The position numbers and the translations under genes were made by a program. Of a stretch of 47,092 bases of DNA, positions 1 to 8,854 are shown one piece after another (the stretch's first letter is position 1; the number at the start of each line of letters is the position of its first letter). The notes beneath the pieces were generated by a model that was not told where the DNA came from, made no database searches, and saw only the letters and a program-made list of their open reading frames with translations. Source of the DNA: Lentimicrobium sp. (GTDB lineage: Bacteria; Bacteroidota; Bacteroidia; Bacteroidales; Lentimicrobiaceae); the NCBI GenBank assembly GCA_024709105.1, contig JANJXJ010000003.1, positions 1 through 47,092 of the forward strand, written 5' to 3'.

Positions 1-1026
1 GCCATTTGGGACTCTATGTTCTTTCTTTTTGGTGGCAAAGCATTTGCCATTTTTGCACTTCTTTTTGGGCTTACCTTTTTCATTCAGTCTGACAATCAGG
101 CGAAAAAAGGCAAAAACTTCAATCCTAGATTTGCCTGGAGAATGACACTACTGCTGATTTTTGGTATTATCAATTCAGCATTTTATCAGGGAGACATTTT
201 ATCAATCTATGCTCTCCTGGGATTTTTTCTGATTCCGCTTTCTGCCCTCAGCAATAAACAGTTGTGTTGGATTTCAGTATTTCTTTTAATGCAACCCATT
301 GAATTATTCAGGTTTGCAGATGCAATGGCTAACCCTGGCAAAGTTGTTTCAGATCCTGCATCATGGGCATTTTTCGGAAAAATGGGAGATTATTTATATA
401 ACGGATCTTTTTTTGATGCCGTTACGGGAAATCTAACCAATGGAAAATGGGCAGTTCTGCTCTGGAATTACGAGAACGGCAGGTATTTCATCATTCTCGC
501 TCTTTTTGTTATTGGTGTGCTTGCCGGCAGAAAAGGCCTGTTTAAAACCAGCCCCGGGAACAAAAAAATCTGGCTCAGGATTCTTGTTTACTCAGGTTTG
601 GCATTTATTGTACTCTATTTTTCTGAGAAAAACATAGCCAGTTGGATAAAAGATGCTGCATTATATAAATCATCAGAATTGCTGCTGACAAGCTGGGCGA
701 ATCTGGCATTTACTTTTATTCTGGTTTCGGGGTTTACCTTGCTTTTCTATAATACTAAGGTCCGTTCGCTGCTGAACTTCTTCTCTCCGATGGGCCGCAT
801 GAGTCTGTCAAATTATATTTTGCAATCTCTTGCCGGGGCTACATTGTATTATGGATTCGGATTCGGATTATACAAAATTACCGGAGCAACCTATAGTCTG
901 CTCATCGGCATCTTTCTTACCCTCATTTTTTCCGCTTTTTGCAAGTCCTGGGCCAAACATCATAAACACGGTCCTTTGGAAGGAATCTGGCACAAGGCAA
1001 CCTGGCTGGGTAGTGACAAAAATTAA
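1..1026 (+). CDS. DUF418-family integral membrane protein, 5' end outside the window
   Basis: The reading frame is open from base 1, so the ATG at 16 is probably internal and the N-terminus lies upstream. The visible 341 residues are mostly hydrophobic helices. Near the start is a G-K-x-F-A-x-F-A-L-L-F-G-L stretch and near the end a P-M-G-R-M-S-L-S-N-Y-I-L-Q-S motif. Both are hallmarks of the YeiB/DUF418 family of multi-pass inner-membrane proteins, related to acyltransferase-3 proteins. The biochemical function of the family is not established. The next gene is convergent, with about 108 bp between the stops. Family call is fairly secure; role unknown. Confidence 0.8.
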   Translation, partial: AIWDSMFFLFGGKAFAIFALLFGLTFFIQSDNQAKKGKNFNPRFAWRMTLLLIFGIINSAFYQGDILSIYALLGFFLIPLSALSNKQLCWISVFLLMQPIELFRFADAMANPGKVVSDPASWAFFGKMGDYLYNGSFFDAVTGNLTNGKWAVLLWNYENGRYFIILALFVIGVLAGRKGLFKTSPGNKKIWLRILVYSGLAFIVLYFSEKNIASWIKDAALYKSSELLLTSWANLAFTFILVSGFTLLFYNTKVRSLLNFFSPMGRMSLSNYILQSLAGATLYYGFGFGLYKITGATYSLLIGIFLTLIFSAFCKSWAKHHKHGPLEGIWHKATWLGSDKN

Positions 1027-1134
1027 CACTTTCTGACAACCAACAAAACGCTGATTTTGGTAATTGCCAAATCTGCATTTGCATATTAGAATTCAGCGAC
1101 TCTGACCCCAGGCAGTATTACCTTGATTATCGGC

Positions 1135-2556
1135 TTAATTCTGAGGTATATACCAAACATTTTTGTCAAGATCAATCCCTCCGCCCACTTCTTCCTGCAC
1201 AACGCGATCAATAATCATAATGCCTTTCCGGGCCATATTTTCAAAATTATCTATTCCGTTATCAGGAAAATTTATTCTGGTACGGTGGATGTGAAATTTA
1301 TCGGAAAAACTTTGGTTAAAAGCCCTTTCAATGCCCTCCTTCCCTATCATAAAACCAATCAGCCCTGCCCATGTTGCAGTAGGATTATCGGAATCCCAAC
1401 CAGCAAGTGACCCGATTTTCACTGTTTCTATAAAATCACCCTCGCCATAAAAAAGACTTATCAGACTGGCTGCAAAATTAATGCCTGCTGCAAAACAACC
1501 ATTACAATAAAGGTTTCTGGAAGTAATATGGTAACCATCGGCTTGTTTCACCTGATAACGTTCATATATCGAATCACGGGTCTGTTCCCAGCTAAGGCCT
1601 GCTTTGTATTTTGAAAAAACATAATCGTACATTTTGGCAGGATAGGATTCCCCGGGAAGTTGACTCCTGGCTTCATCTGCCATGAAAAAAACCTTCTCTT
1701 TCATTGGCATACTATCATCAACCTGCGAAGCAAGTGAAAACATAGTAATATAAAATTCAGAAATCATCGCGGCCTCCTGGCTGGCAGTGGTTCTCACCGG
1801 AAGGTATGCCATCTGCAGGGCAATGTCAGGTCTTGCGGGGGCAAATAGCCCGAAAATCTCTGTAGTAAGCTGTGCATCAATCATATCAAAGTGTGGGTTT
1901 CTTTCGGGGCTGCCGGTTTCTGGCGGTACTACCCCTTCTTTCATCAAATCAAAAGCCTGTTGATTCGACACCCACAAATAATTCTCTTCTTCCGGTTTTA
2001 TATGTTTAAGCCAACCTTCCCTGATCTGCATGCCCGAGAGTACCGAAACATGGTTTGCCAGCAGCAACTCCTGGTAAATGTATTCTATATCGGTATCGTC
2101 ATCTGCCCCCCAGATACTGTCAGGCGATGCAAAAACAAAATCAATTACCGGTGACAGATTGCTTGGAACTCCCTGCCCCCAGATGCTGGGTTGGTCGGGC
2201 AGCCCCCAGTCGGCACGAGTGTAAAATAACCCGGTTTTTATCTCACCGATGTTCCCTATCTTATCCATCTCGGTGATTAATCCGGTCCAATTGCCAATGC
2301 AGGTACCCAACCAAAACCCTTGAAGTTTATTAATATAGGCTTCACGCGAAACTTCTAAATCAGTTTCAGAGGGTTTATAATTTTTATAGTCTAATGAAGT
2401 ATTGCGTATTTCTGCAGACTGAATATTTTTTTGTCCGAAACCGTTGAACGAAGCAAGCACCATAATAAAAAAGGATACCAGAATCAGGTTAGAGCGACAA
2501 GGCCTGTACATATTACCTATATGGGTCTGGAGCAGGTGTTCAAATTCTTTTCTCAT
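1135..2556 (-). CDS. Secreted ADP-ribosylglycohydrolase-family protein
   Basis: The 473-aa product has an N-terminal hydrophobic signal (about residues 20-40, ending near F-G-Q), so it is probably exported. A second ATG at codon 16 would give a more standard signal peptide. The body matches the ADP-ribosylglycohydrolase fold: K-L-Q-G-F-W-L-G-T-C-I-G-N near residue 74, the acidic metal site D-D-D-T-D-I-E-Y near 153, and G-W-D-S-D-N-P-T-A-T-W-A-G near 388, corresponding to the second D-x-D metal motif. Known members remove ADP-ribose from proteins or dinitrogenase reductase, but exported Bacteroidetes homologues have no settled substrate. It starts 10 bp after the stop of the NagX-like gene, so the two are probably co-transcribed. 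Confidence 0.8.
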   Translation of the reverse strand: MRKEFEHLLQTHIGNMYRPCRSNLILVSFFIMVLASFNGFGQKNIQSAEIRNTSLDYKNYKPSETDLEVSREAYINKLQGFWLGTCIGNWTGLITEMDKIGNIGEIKTGLFYTRADWGLPDQPSIWGQGVPSNLSPVIDFVFASPDSIWGADDDTDIEYIYQELLLANHVSVLSGMQIREGWLKHIKPEEENYLWVSNQQAFDLMKEGVVPPETGSPERNPHFDMIDAQLTTEIFGLFAPARPDIALQMAYLPVRTTASQEAAMISEFYITMFSLASQVDDSMPMKEKVFFMADEARSQLPGESYPAKMYDYVFSKYKAGLSWEQTRDSIYERYQVKQADGYHITSRNLYCNGCFAAGINFAASLISLFYGEGDFIETVKIGSLAGWDSDNPTATWAGLIGFMIGKEGIERAFNQSFSDKFHIHRTRINFPDNGIDNFENMARKGIMIIDRVVQEEVGGGIDLDKNVWYIPQN

Positions 2557-2566
2557 TTATCTGATA

Positions 2567-3661
2567 TCAGAGTTTAATAAAGATTTTTTTTCGGTAAAGC
2601 ACCAGAGCCGGGATAAAAATAAGCGAGGTGTAAAGCAAGGCATACATCAGGCTTGCAAAGTTGGCTGCAATTCCGGCCGAAGTAAGCATTTCCATAAAAT
2701 GACCTTTGATTCCGGTTTCTCCGAATCTGATGCCCCAGAAAAGAAAATCAACAACACCGGCAAGTACATATACTGCAATGGCATTGGAGCCAAAAACAAG
2801 GAACGGGCGAAACAAACGAATGTAACCCTTTAGATCAACAATTACCATTAAAGCTGCAAGAGTTGAAGCAGCAAGTCCTGATGAAACCAACACATAGGAG
2901 CTTGTCCAAAGGTTCTTATTTAAAGGAAAATGCCAGCTCCAGACAGTCCCTGCAACCGAAGCAGCAAAACCAGCAGTGAATAACCAGATAATTTTCTGCT
3001 CAGTACTCATTTTACTCAACAAAAGGCAACCGGCCAAAACCCCTGATATTCCGCTGGCTATGGCAGGCAGAGTGCTTAATATTCCTTCGGGGTCCCAGCT
3101 GCCGGCCCACAGTCTGCCAGGCAAAAATTCAGCATCAAACCATGCTGCCAGATTAATTCCGGGCTCAAGCATTACTTTGCCATAGCCAGGTGTTGGAATA
3201 AGAGTCATGGCAAGCCAGTAAAGTATCAGTATTCCAGCACCGGTAATGGCCAGCTTTTTAGCACTCATACTTAAAAAAAGAAATGCGCAGACCATAAAAA
3301 CAATAGCTATCCGCTGCAGTACTCCGGCAACCCTTAATTCGGCAAAATCGAAATAAGGATAAAGATTCAGGAAGATTCCAACTGCAAATATTTTTACTGA
3401 TCGCCACATTATTTTGCGATAAAGGCCTGCAATGGGCAATCCTGATTCCTTTTTTTTTGAATATGCCAGTGCAATGGACACACCAACTATAAAAATGAAA
3501 AATGGAAAAATCAGATCGGTGGGAGTTATTCCATTCCAGGGTTTATGAGAAAGTGGCGGGTAGATGTGGCTCCAGCTGCCCGGTGTGTTTACAAGAATCA
3601 TCGCCGCAATGGTAAAACCACGCAAAACATCCAGCGAAAGCAACCGCGAGTTTTCTGGCAT
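2567..3661 (-). CDS. NagX/HGSNAT-like transmembrane acyltransferase (DUF5009/DUF1624 type)
   Basis: A 364-aa multi-pass membrane protein. The N-terminus carries the family signature: L-S-L-D-V-L-R-G-F-T-I-A-x-M-I-L-V-N, followed by W-N-G-I-T-P-T-D-L-I-F-P-F-F-I-F-I-V-G. Relatives include the human lysosomal heparan-alpha-glucosaminide N-acetyltransferase and bacterial NagX, which move acetyl groups across a membrane to amino sugars. It is the upstream gene of a probable two-gene unit with the ADP-ribosylglycohydrolase homologue. Substrate is inferred only from family. Confidence 0.83.
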   Translation of the reverse strand: MPENSRLLSLDVLRGFTIAAMILVNTPGSWSHIYPPLSHKPWNGITPTDLIFPFFIFIVGVSIALAYSKKKESGLPIAGLYRKIMWRSVKIFAVGIFLNLYPYFDFAELRVAGVLQRIAIVFMVCAFLFLSMSAKKLAITGAGILILYWLAMTLIPTPGYGKVMLEPGINLAAWFDAEFLPGRLWAGSWDPEGILSTLPAIASGISGVLAGCLLLSKMSTEQKIIWLFTAGFAASVAGTVWSWHFPLNKNLWTSSYVLVSSGLAASTLAALMVIVDLKGYIRLFRPFLVFGSNAIAVYVLAGVVDFLFWGIRFGETGIKGHFMEMLTSAGIAANFASLMYALLYTSLIFIPALVLYRKKIFIKL

Positions 3662-3865
3662 AAGACTTATTTTTAAATATCCCTTTAAAGATTGTCAAAG
3701 ATAATGATCATGCCCGGCACTGCCAACTCCTGATTTTCATTCAGCATTTAATTGTATAGATTAAATCGGGGTTTCTCTATCGAATAATCACGGTCTGTCA
3801 ATCAATTAGGCTTATCTTTACAAGCAAAACACAAACAAGTGCGTTACATTCACTTTTCAATATCA

Positions 3866-4768
3866 ATGAGAAAAAACAACCTGGTTCTTATAAAAATAGT
3901 GGCTTTTTTGAGTTTATACATGTTCTGTTCATGCAACAGTTCGCCTGTTTCCCGGGAAGCCAGAGCCAAAAAACTCGCTTCGGGCTTTGCTTTTACCGAA
4001 GGCCCTGCGGCCGACAAACAAGGCAATATTTACTTTACTGATCAGCCCAACAACAAAATTCATGTGTGGACAACCCGGGGAGAACTTAAAACCTTTCTGG
4101 AAAACGCAGGCCGGGCAAACGGTTTGTATTTCGATTTGAATGGCAATCTGCTTTCCTGCTCCGATATGGACAACCAGCTTTGGAGCATTTCTATTGCAGA
4201 CTCCAGTTATAAAATATTGGCTGAAGATTATAATAACATGAAACTCAATGGCCCGAATGATCTTTGGGTTCACCCTGATGGAGGAATCTATTTTACCGAT
4301 CCTCTTTATGTAAGGCCCTACTGGACCCGCAACCCCGAAATGCAACAAGACGGCGAACACGTTTATTTTCTTTCGGCTGATAAAAAGAGACTGCAACGGG
4401 TGACGAATGATCTTATAAAGCCCAACGGTATTACAGGCACACCTGATGGCAAAAAATTGTATGTTGCTGATATAGGGGCGGATAAAACCTATGTTTACAA
4501 CATCCTTGCGGATGGAAGCCTCTCAGAGAAGAAACTATTCACCAGCCTGGGATCGGATGGAATGACCATTGATTCAAAAGGAAACATCTATCTCACAGGG
4601 AACGGAGTTACCATTTTCAACTCATCAGGAACTCAAATTGATCATATTCAAATTGATGAACCCTGGACAGCCAATGTTTGTTTCGGCGGCAGTGACAGAA
4701 AAACACTCTATATAACCGCAAGTACAGCCCTTTACAGCATCAGAATGAATGTTAAGGGAGTGTATTAA
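3866..4768 (+). CDS. SMP-30/gluconolactonase-family lipoprotein
   Basis: The frame is open from a GTG at 3839, but the ATG at 3866 begins a clean lipoprotein signal (M-R-K-N-N, a hydrophobic core, then a Cys within M-F-C-S-C-N), so 3866 is preferred. The 300-aa body is a six-bladed beta-propeller of the SMP-30/LRE family: G-F-A-F-T-E-G-P-A at the start of the fold (metal-binding Glu), N-G-P-N-D-L-W-V-H-P-D-G, K-P-N-G-I and G-S-D-G-M-T-I-D (metal-binding Asn and Asp). Members are calcium-dependent sugar lactonases. The aldose 1-epimerase gene follows 61 bp downstream on the same strand, suggesting shared sugar metabolism. Confidence 0.87.
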   Translation: MRKNNLVLIKIVAFLSLYMFCSCNSSPVSREARAKKLASGFAFTEGPAADKQGNIYFTDQPNNKIHVWTTRGELKTFLENAGRANGLYFDLNGNLLSCSDMDNQLWSISIADSSYKILAEDYNNMKLNGPNDLWVHPDGGIYFTDPLYVRPYWTRNPEMQQDGEHVYFLSADKKRLQRVTNDLIKPNGITGTPDGKKLYVADIGADKTYVYNILADGSLSEKKLFTSLGSDGMTIDSKGNIYLTGNGVTIFNSSGTQIDHIQIDEPWTANVCFGGSDRKTLYITASTALYSIRMNVKGVY

Positions 4769-4829
4769 TTTTGAAAGACAAGATCAGGATTACCGCAGCT
4801 TTCAGTAACTTTGCCAAAAAGCATCTACC

Positions 4830-5879
4830 ATGATTTCAGCCCCTGAAAATACAGGCAACTCAACCTCCCCAATGAATGCAGAACTCTACACACTCACCAA
4901 CGAAAAGGGCCTGAGTGTTTCAATTACCAACTACGGGGCAATACTTACATCCATAAAAGTCCCCGACCGCAATGGAATAACAGATGACATTGTGCTTGGC
5001 TTTGATGATCCGGCAGATTATTTAAAACCTGAATATCTTGAAAATTGCCCGTATTTCGGATGTATTGCCGGCAGGTTTGCCAACCGGATTGCAAAAGGTA
5101 AATTTTCGCTAAACGGAACTACCTGGCAACTCGCCTGCAACAATGGAGGGAATGCTTTGCATGGTGGCATTACAGGATTTGACAAAAAATACTGGAAAGG
5201 AAACCAATTCAGCAATGCAGAAGGAAACGGTGTAGAGCTCAGTCTTTTCAGCCCGCATCTTGAGGAAGGATATCCGGGTAATCTGCAGGTAAAAGTTACA
5301 TATATTCTTAATAACAACAATGAACTTCACCTTGACATCGAAGCCGTTACTGATCAGGCAACTGTACTGAACCTGACCAATCACACCTATTTTAACCTTT
5401 CGGGATGCAAGGAAACCATTTTAAATCACCGGCTTACCATCAACAGTAATCAACTGATAGAAACCAAAGATCTGATACCAACCGGAAAGATTATAAACAT
5501 TCAAAATACAGCTTTCGATTTTAGTACAGGTAAAGTGATTGGCCAGGATATTCATAATCTGCCCATCGGATACGACAGTGGATATTCCCTTGGCAACCAG
5601 GGCAAACTTGCAGAAGCAGCATTGCTTGAAGAGGAAAAAAGTGGTCGTTTTGTCAGAATATTTACCACCGAGCCATCAGTACATCTTTACACAGGCTACT
5701 TTATTCCCGAACTTAGCGGCCCAGATGGAAAAAAGTATGGCCGGTTTATGGGAACAGCACTTGAAACACAGCATTTTCCTGATTCACCCAACCATCCGGG
5801 ATTTCCATCTGCTGTGCTTAATCCCGGTGAAGTTTTCAGGAGTAAAACTATTTTCGGGTTTGGGATAACCGAGAATTAA
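4830..5879 (+). CDS. galM: Aldose 1-epimerase (mutarotase)
   Basis: A 349-aa protein of normal family length that interconverts alpha and beta anomers of aldoses. Active-site motifs are visible: G-R-F-A-N-R at 81-86, N-A-L-H-G-G with His111, L-T-N-H-T-Y-F-N-L with the catalytic acid His185, Asp249 in G-Y-D-S-G, and the catalytic base Glu312 in G-T-A-L-E-T-Q-H-F-P-D-S-P-N. There is no obvious signal peptide, unlike the upstream lactonase, so it is likely cytoplasmic. The first ~14 residues may be non-conserved and a later Met (codon 15) is an alternative start. Confidence 0.93.
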   Translation: MISAPENTGNSTSPMNAELYTLTNEKGLSVSITNYGAILTSIKVPDRNGITDDIVLGFDDPADYLKPEYLENCPYFGCIAGRFANRIAKGKFSLNGTTWQLACNNGGNALHGGITGFDKKYWKGNQFSNAEGNGVELSLFSPHLEEGYPGNLQVKVTYILNNNNELHLDIEAVTDQATVLNLTNHTYFNLSGCKETILNHRLTINSNQLIETKDLIPTGKIINIQNTAFDFSTGKVIGQDIHNLPIGYDSGYSLGNQGKLAEAALLEEEKSGRFVRIFTTEPSVHLYTGYFIPELSGPDGKKYGRFMGTALETQHFPDSPNHPGFPSAVLNPGEVFRSKTIFGFGITEN

Positions 5880-5923
5880 TTCCAAAGCATTTCGATCCAC
5901 TCCACAAAATCGGTTAATGAAAT

Positions 5924-6613
5924 TTAATCGGTTTTTCTTTTGGTAGCCCAGAATTTTACTGCAACTCCCAATTCTGCACTCAAGAATATATTTCCCAATT
6001 CAGGGTGGATTCGTGCCATGCCTGAGTAATTGATACTATTATCGAGATAAACAATAAAATAATTGCCATATCCTCTAAGCTTGAAGAACTTATTCAACAT
6101 TACTCCTGCTGAGAACCCGTTTCCCTTATTTATATCCACTTTTTTTCTGATTTCATCATCAAAAATATGGAAATTGGTCCTCAAAAATCCGGCATAAGGT
6201 TCAAAGCCAAAATCGTTACCAAAGTTGTATGAATAACCAGCTCTTAATGCATAATTAAAAACATTTGCATCTACAAGGCCCACATAATCACCACTATATG
6301 AAAATATCAGTATTTTTTTATTGGCATTAAAATGCTCAATAACGGGCCGGAATTCTGATGAAAAGAAGAAATCTTTATAGAAAAAAGTAATTCCCAATAT
6401 TAACGATTGCGTTTCCCCTAGAACCGGCCTGGTTTTTTTATCATAAACGTTTAATGCAGTTCCATTATTTAAAGCGAAAGCAAAATTGGTGGTTTCATAT
6501 TCTTTAACATATCCTGTTTTGTCGCGTGTAACTTTGTTTATGTGTCTGGAGTTTTGTGAAAATAATGAACCAGCAACCAGAATAGCAATCAGAAATAACA
6601 ATAAGCTCTTCAT
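5924..6613 (-). CDS. Predicted outer-membrane beta-barrel protein of unknown function
   Basis: The open frame extends up to 6742, but the ATG at 6613 starts a textbook signal peptide (M-K-S-L-L-L-F-L-I-A-I-L-V-A-G-S-L-F-S-Q). I take 6613 as the start, giving 229 aa. The mature part alternates hydrophobic and polar residues with many aromatic residues and glycines (for example A-L-R-A-G-Y-S-Y-N-F-G-N and S-A-E-L-G-V-A-V-K-F), as expected for a small outer-membrane barrel. I recognise no specific family. It is convergent with galM, with 44 bp between the stops. Confidence 0.6.
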   Translation of the reverse strand: MKSLLLFLIAILVAGSLFSQNSRHINKVTRDKTGYVKEYETTNFAFALNNGTALNVYDKKTRPVLGETQSLILGITFFYKDFFFSSEFRPVIEHFNANKKILIFSYSGDYVGLVDANVFNYALRAGYSYNFGNDFGFEPYAGFLRTNFHIFDDEIRKKVDINKGNGFSAGVMLNKFFKLRGYGNYFIVYLDNSINYSGMARIHPELGNIFLSAELGVAVKFWATKRKTD

Positions 6614-6795
6614 TGTGATTAGTTTAAGGAAAAAATATACCATTCTTGATGACTTGTTTCCTCTTAAAATAATGCTAATTTCATAAGGCATACAATTACC
6701 AAACAAGTGCTCAAATTTATATAATAATGCTATTTTAAGCAAGAAATTTCAAAAACGTTATTAACACATTAAATTCAATCTATCACATCTTTTTG

Positions 6796-6803
6796 TAATT
6801 TCG
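6796..6803 (+). promoter_or_regulatory. Candidate minus-7 box for the GT39 gene
   Basis: TAATTTCG resembles the Bacteroidetes minus-7 consensus TAnnTTTG with one change. It ends 10 bp before the ATG at 6813, which would give a very short leader. I see no clear minus-33 TTTG at the expected distance. Confidence 0.3.
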
Positions 6804-6812
6804 CGCTTGCGC

Positions 6813-8417
6813 ATGGATAAAACTTATTTTCAAACACACCGCATCTGGATTCTGATTGCGGTTTCTGCCGTAATACGCCTGCTGATAGCAGCTTTTACTG
6901 AATTGGGAAACGACGAAGTATACTACGTAAACTATGCTTTGTTCCCCGATTTAAGTCATTTCGATCACCCTCCTGTTACCGGATGGGTAATTCAGATTTT
7001 CACTTTAAACCTGTTATTTGACAGCGAGTTATTTATCAGACTGGGTGCGGTAATCCTGGGAAGCATCAACACCTATATTATTTATCTGATTGGTAAAACA
7101 ATAAAGGATGAAACCACCGGCTGGTACACCGCGTTGTTGTATACTGCTTCTTTTTACACTTTTGTAATATCAGGCATTTTTATGATGCCTGATGCACCAC
7201 AGACTTCTTTCTGGCTGCTCACTATGTTGCTGTTTGTAAAAGCTGTGAAAGCAGGGCCCGAAAACCCATCTGTAAATCGTTGGATACTGCTTGCCGGCAT
7301 AAGCGGCGGATTGGCAATGCTGTCGAAATATACCTCTGTATTCCTGTTTACCGGTGCTGGCTTGTATTTTTTACTCTTCGACCGGCGCTGGTTCACAAAA
7401 TGGCAGTTGTATGCTTCAATCATTATCGCTGCAATAATATTTTCTCCTGTAATACTCTGGAACATCAAATACAATTTTATTAGTTTCAGCTTTCACAGCA
7501 ACAGGGTCGAAGTGGTTGAAACAATGCTCAGGCCCGATCTGTTTGCAACAGAACTGGGCGGGCAGATTTTCTACAATAATCCATTTGTATGGGTACTGGT
7601 TATTGCCGGGTTGTTTGCATTTTTCAGAAAAAAAATGCCTGATAATCATAATGAAATCAAGATACTGATTACTACCGCATTGCCTGTTATACTTCTTTTC
7701 TTAGGTTTCTCATTGTTTCGCCGCACACTCCCCCACTGGACAGGACCAGCATACATGACACTGATGCCTTTGGCTGCTTTGTGGATCAGGGAATTGACCA
7801 AAGCAGGAACATCATCAAAAAAATTTCCTCCGCTTATTTCAGCAGCCGCCGGATTTCTTTTACTTATTCTAAGCATTGCACTACTGCAGATAGGATGGGG
7901 CCTGTTCCTGAACAAAGGAATTCATCCGCAGACAGGCAAAAGACTGGGAATTAAAGACATAACCCTCGATATGTATGGCTGGAAACAACTTAAAGAAGGG
8001 TTCGAGCCTGTTTATCAGAATGATACTGCATCAGGCCTGATGAAAAATGATGCCGTTATTATTCAGCAGCGCTGGTTTCCGGCTGCCAATATTGATTATT
8101 ATGTGGCCCGGCCATTGGGCATAAAACTTCTGACACTTGCCGATATTGAAAGAACCCATAAATACGCATGGATAACTCAGTACCGGGGAGGTTATAAGCC
8201 TATGCAGGATGCATACTATTTTTCTTCGAGCTACGATTTTTCAGACCCAAACTGGTATTATAAAGAATTGTTTATGATTATAGAAGGCCCTGACACCATT
8301 CCGGTATACCGCAACAATGTACTTGTTATGAATCATTATGTATGGAGAATGCGGGGACTGATGTTTCAGCCTTCTGACGATCTTACCGGCCGAAATGTAT
8401 TTAATGAAACTAAATAA
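6813..8417 (+). CDS. ArnT/PMT-like GT39-family membrane glycosyltransferase
   Basis: The frame is open from a TTG at 6807, but ATG 6813 is the natural start (534 aa). The N-terminus has a first membrane helix and then the periplasmic acidic motif G-N-D-E-V-Y-Y (Asp34, Glu35) and H-F-D-H-P-P-V. This is the pattern of PMT_2/ArnT-type enzymes that move sugars from polyprenyl-phosphate donors to lipid A or proteins. About ten further hydrophobic helices run to residue ~370, followed by a soluble C-terminal domain. Acceptor and sugar cannot be told from sequence. It stands alone and ends 6 bp from the convergent arsC-like gene. Confidence 0.82.
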   Translation: MDKTYFQTHRIWILIAVSAVIRLLIAAFTELGNDEVYYVNYALFPDLSHFDHPPVTGWVIQIFTLNLLFDSELFIRLGAVILGSINTYIIYLIGKTIKDETTGWYTALLYTASFYTFVISGIFMMPDAPQTSFWLLTMLLFVKAVKAGPENPSVNRWILLAGISGGLAMLSKYTSVFLFTGAGLYFLLFDRRWFTKWQLYASIIIAAIIFSPVILWNIKYNFISFSFHSNRVEVVETMLRPDLFATELGGQIFYNNPFVWVLVIAGLFAFFRKKMPDNHNEIKILITTALPVILLFLGFSLFRRTLPHWTGPAYMTLMPLAALWIRELTKAGTSSKKFPPLISAAAGFLLLILSIALLQIGWGLFLNKGIHPQTGKRLGIKDITLDMYGWKQLKEGFEPVYQNDTASGLMKNDAVIIQQRWFPAANIDYYVARPLGIKLLTLADIERTHKYAWITQYRGGYKPMQDAYYFSSSYDFSDPNWYYKELFMIIEGPDTIPVYRNNVLVMNHYVWRMRGLMFQPSDDLTGRNVFNETK

Positions 8418-8423
8418 TGCTTT

Positions 8424-8765
8424 TCAATTACCCAGTGCATCAATTTTTTCGGGGGGATCGGCCAACACCGCGTTTTCGCCCTTCACCACAATCGGGCGGC
8501 GAATCAGTTTGGGATATTCTGTAAGTATCTGCAACCATTCTTCATCAGTTAAATCCCTGCCTTTCAGGTTTTCCTTGTAGAATTCCTCCTGCATCCTTAC
8601 CAGTTCGGAAGGTTTAACCCCAAGTTTCTCTGCAATGGACTTTAGTTCTTCCACTGAAATCCCTTCGCGGATATACTCCCTTATTTCAAATTCTCCTCCT
8701 TTTGATTTAAGGTAATCCAGGCCAGCCCTCGACTTTCGGCATTTTGGGTTGTGATAGATAATCAT
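8424..8765 (-). CDS. arsC: ArsC/Spx-family (arsenate reductase-like) protein
   Basis: A 113-aa thioredoxin-fold protein starting M-I-I-Y-H-N-P-K-C-R-K-S-R. Cys9 sits where the catalytic cysteine of ArsC lies, followed by the expected basic residues. Near the C-terminus is I-R-R-P-I-V-V, whose arginine corresponds to the substrate-binding Arg of glutaredoxin-dependent arsenate reductases, and then D-P-P-E-K-I. No ars transporter or regulator is nearby, so a stress or redox role in place of arsenic detoxification is possible. It is probably a single-gene unit. Confidence 0.82.
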   Translation of the reverse strand: MIIYHNPKCRKSRAGLDYLKSKGGEFEIREYIREGISVEELKSIAEKLGVKPSELVRMQEEFYKENLKGRDLTDEEWLQILTEYPKLIRRPIVVKGENAVLADPPEKIDALGN

Positions 8766-8811
8766 TCCTTAAGATTTAAGATTGACAAACAACTGATGTA
8801 AAGATACAAAA

Positions 8812-8833
8812 ATGGCCGGAAACTACCGGCCAT
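8812..8833 (-). terminator. Rho-independent terminator after prfB
   Basis: Perfect 8-bp stem ATGGCCGG (8812-8819) / CCGGCCAT (8826-8833). On the minus strand it lies 22 bp past the prfB stop and is followed by TTTTTG, as expected for an intrinsic terminator. Confidence 0.75.
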
Positions 8834-8854
8834 CTTAATTTGTTCGAAAAAAAA

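Noticed and set aside
1040-1075. Weak inverted repeat between the convergent first two genes as a terminator
   Set aside because: The arms match only with a bulge and no T-run follows.
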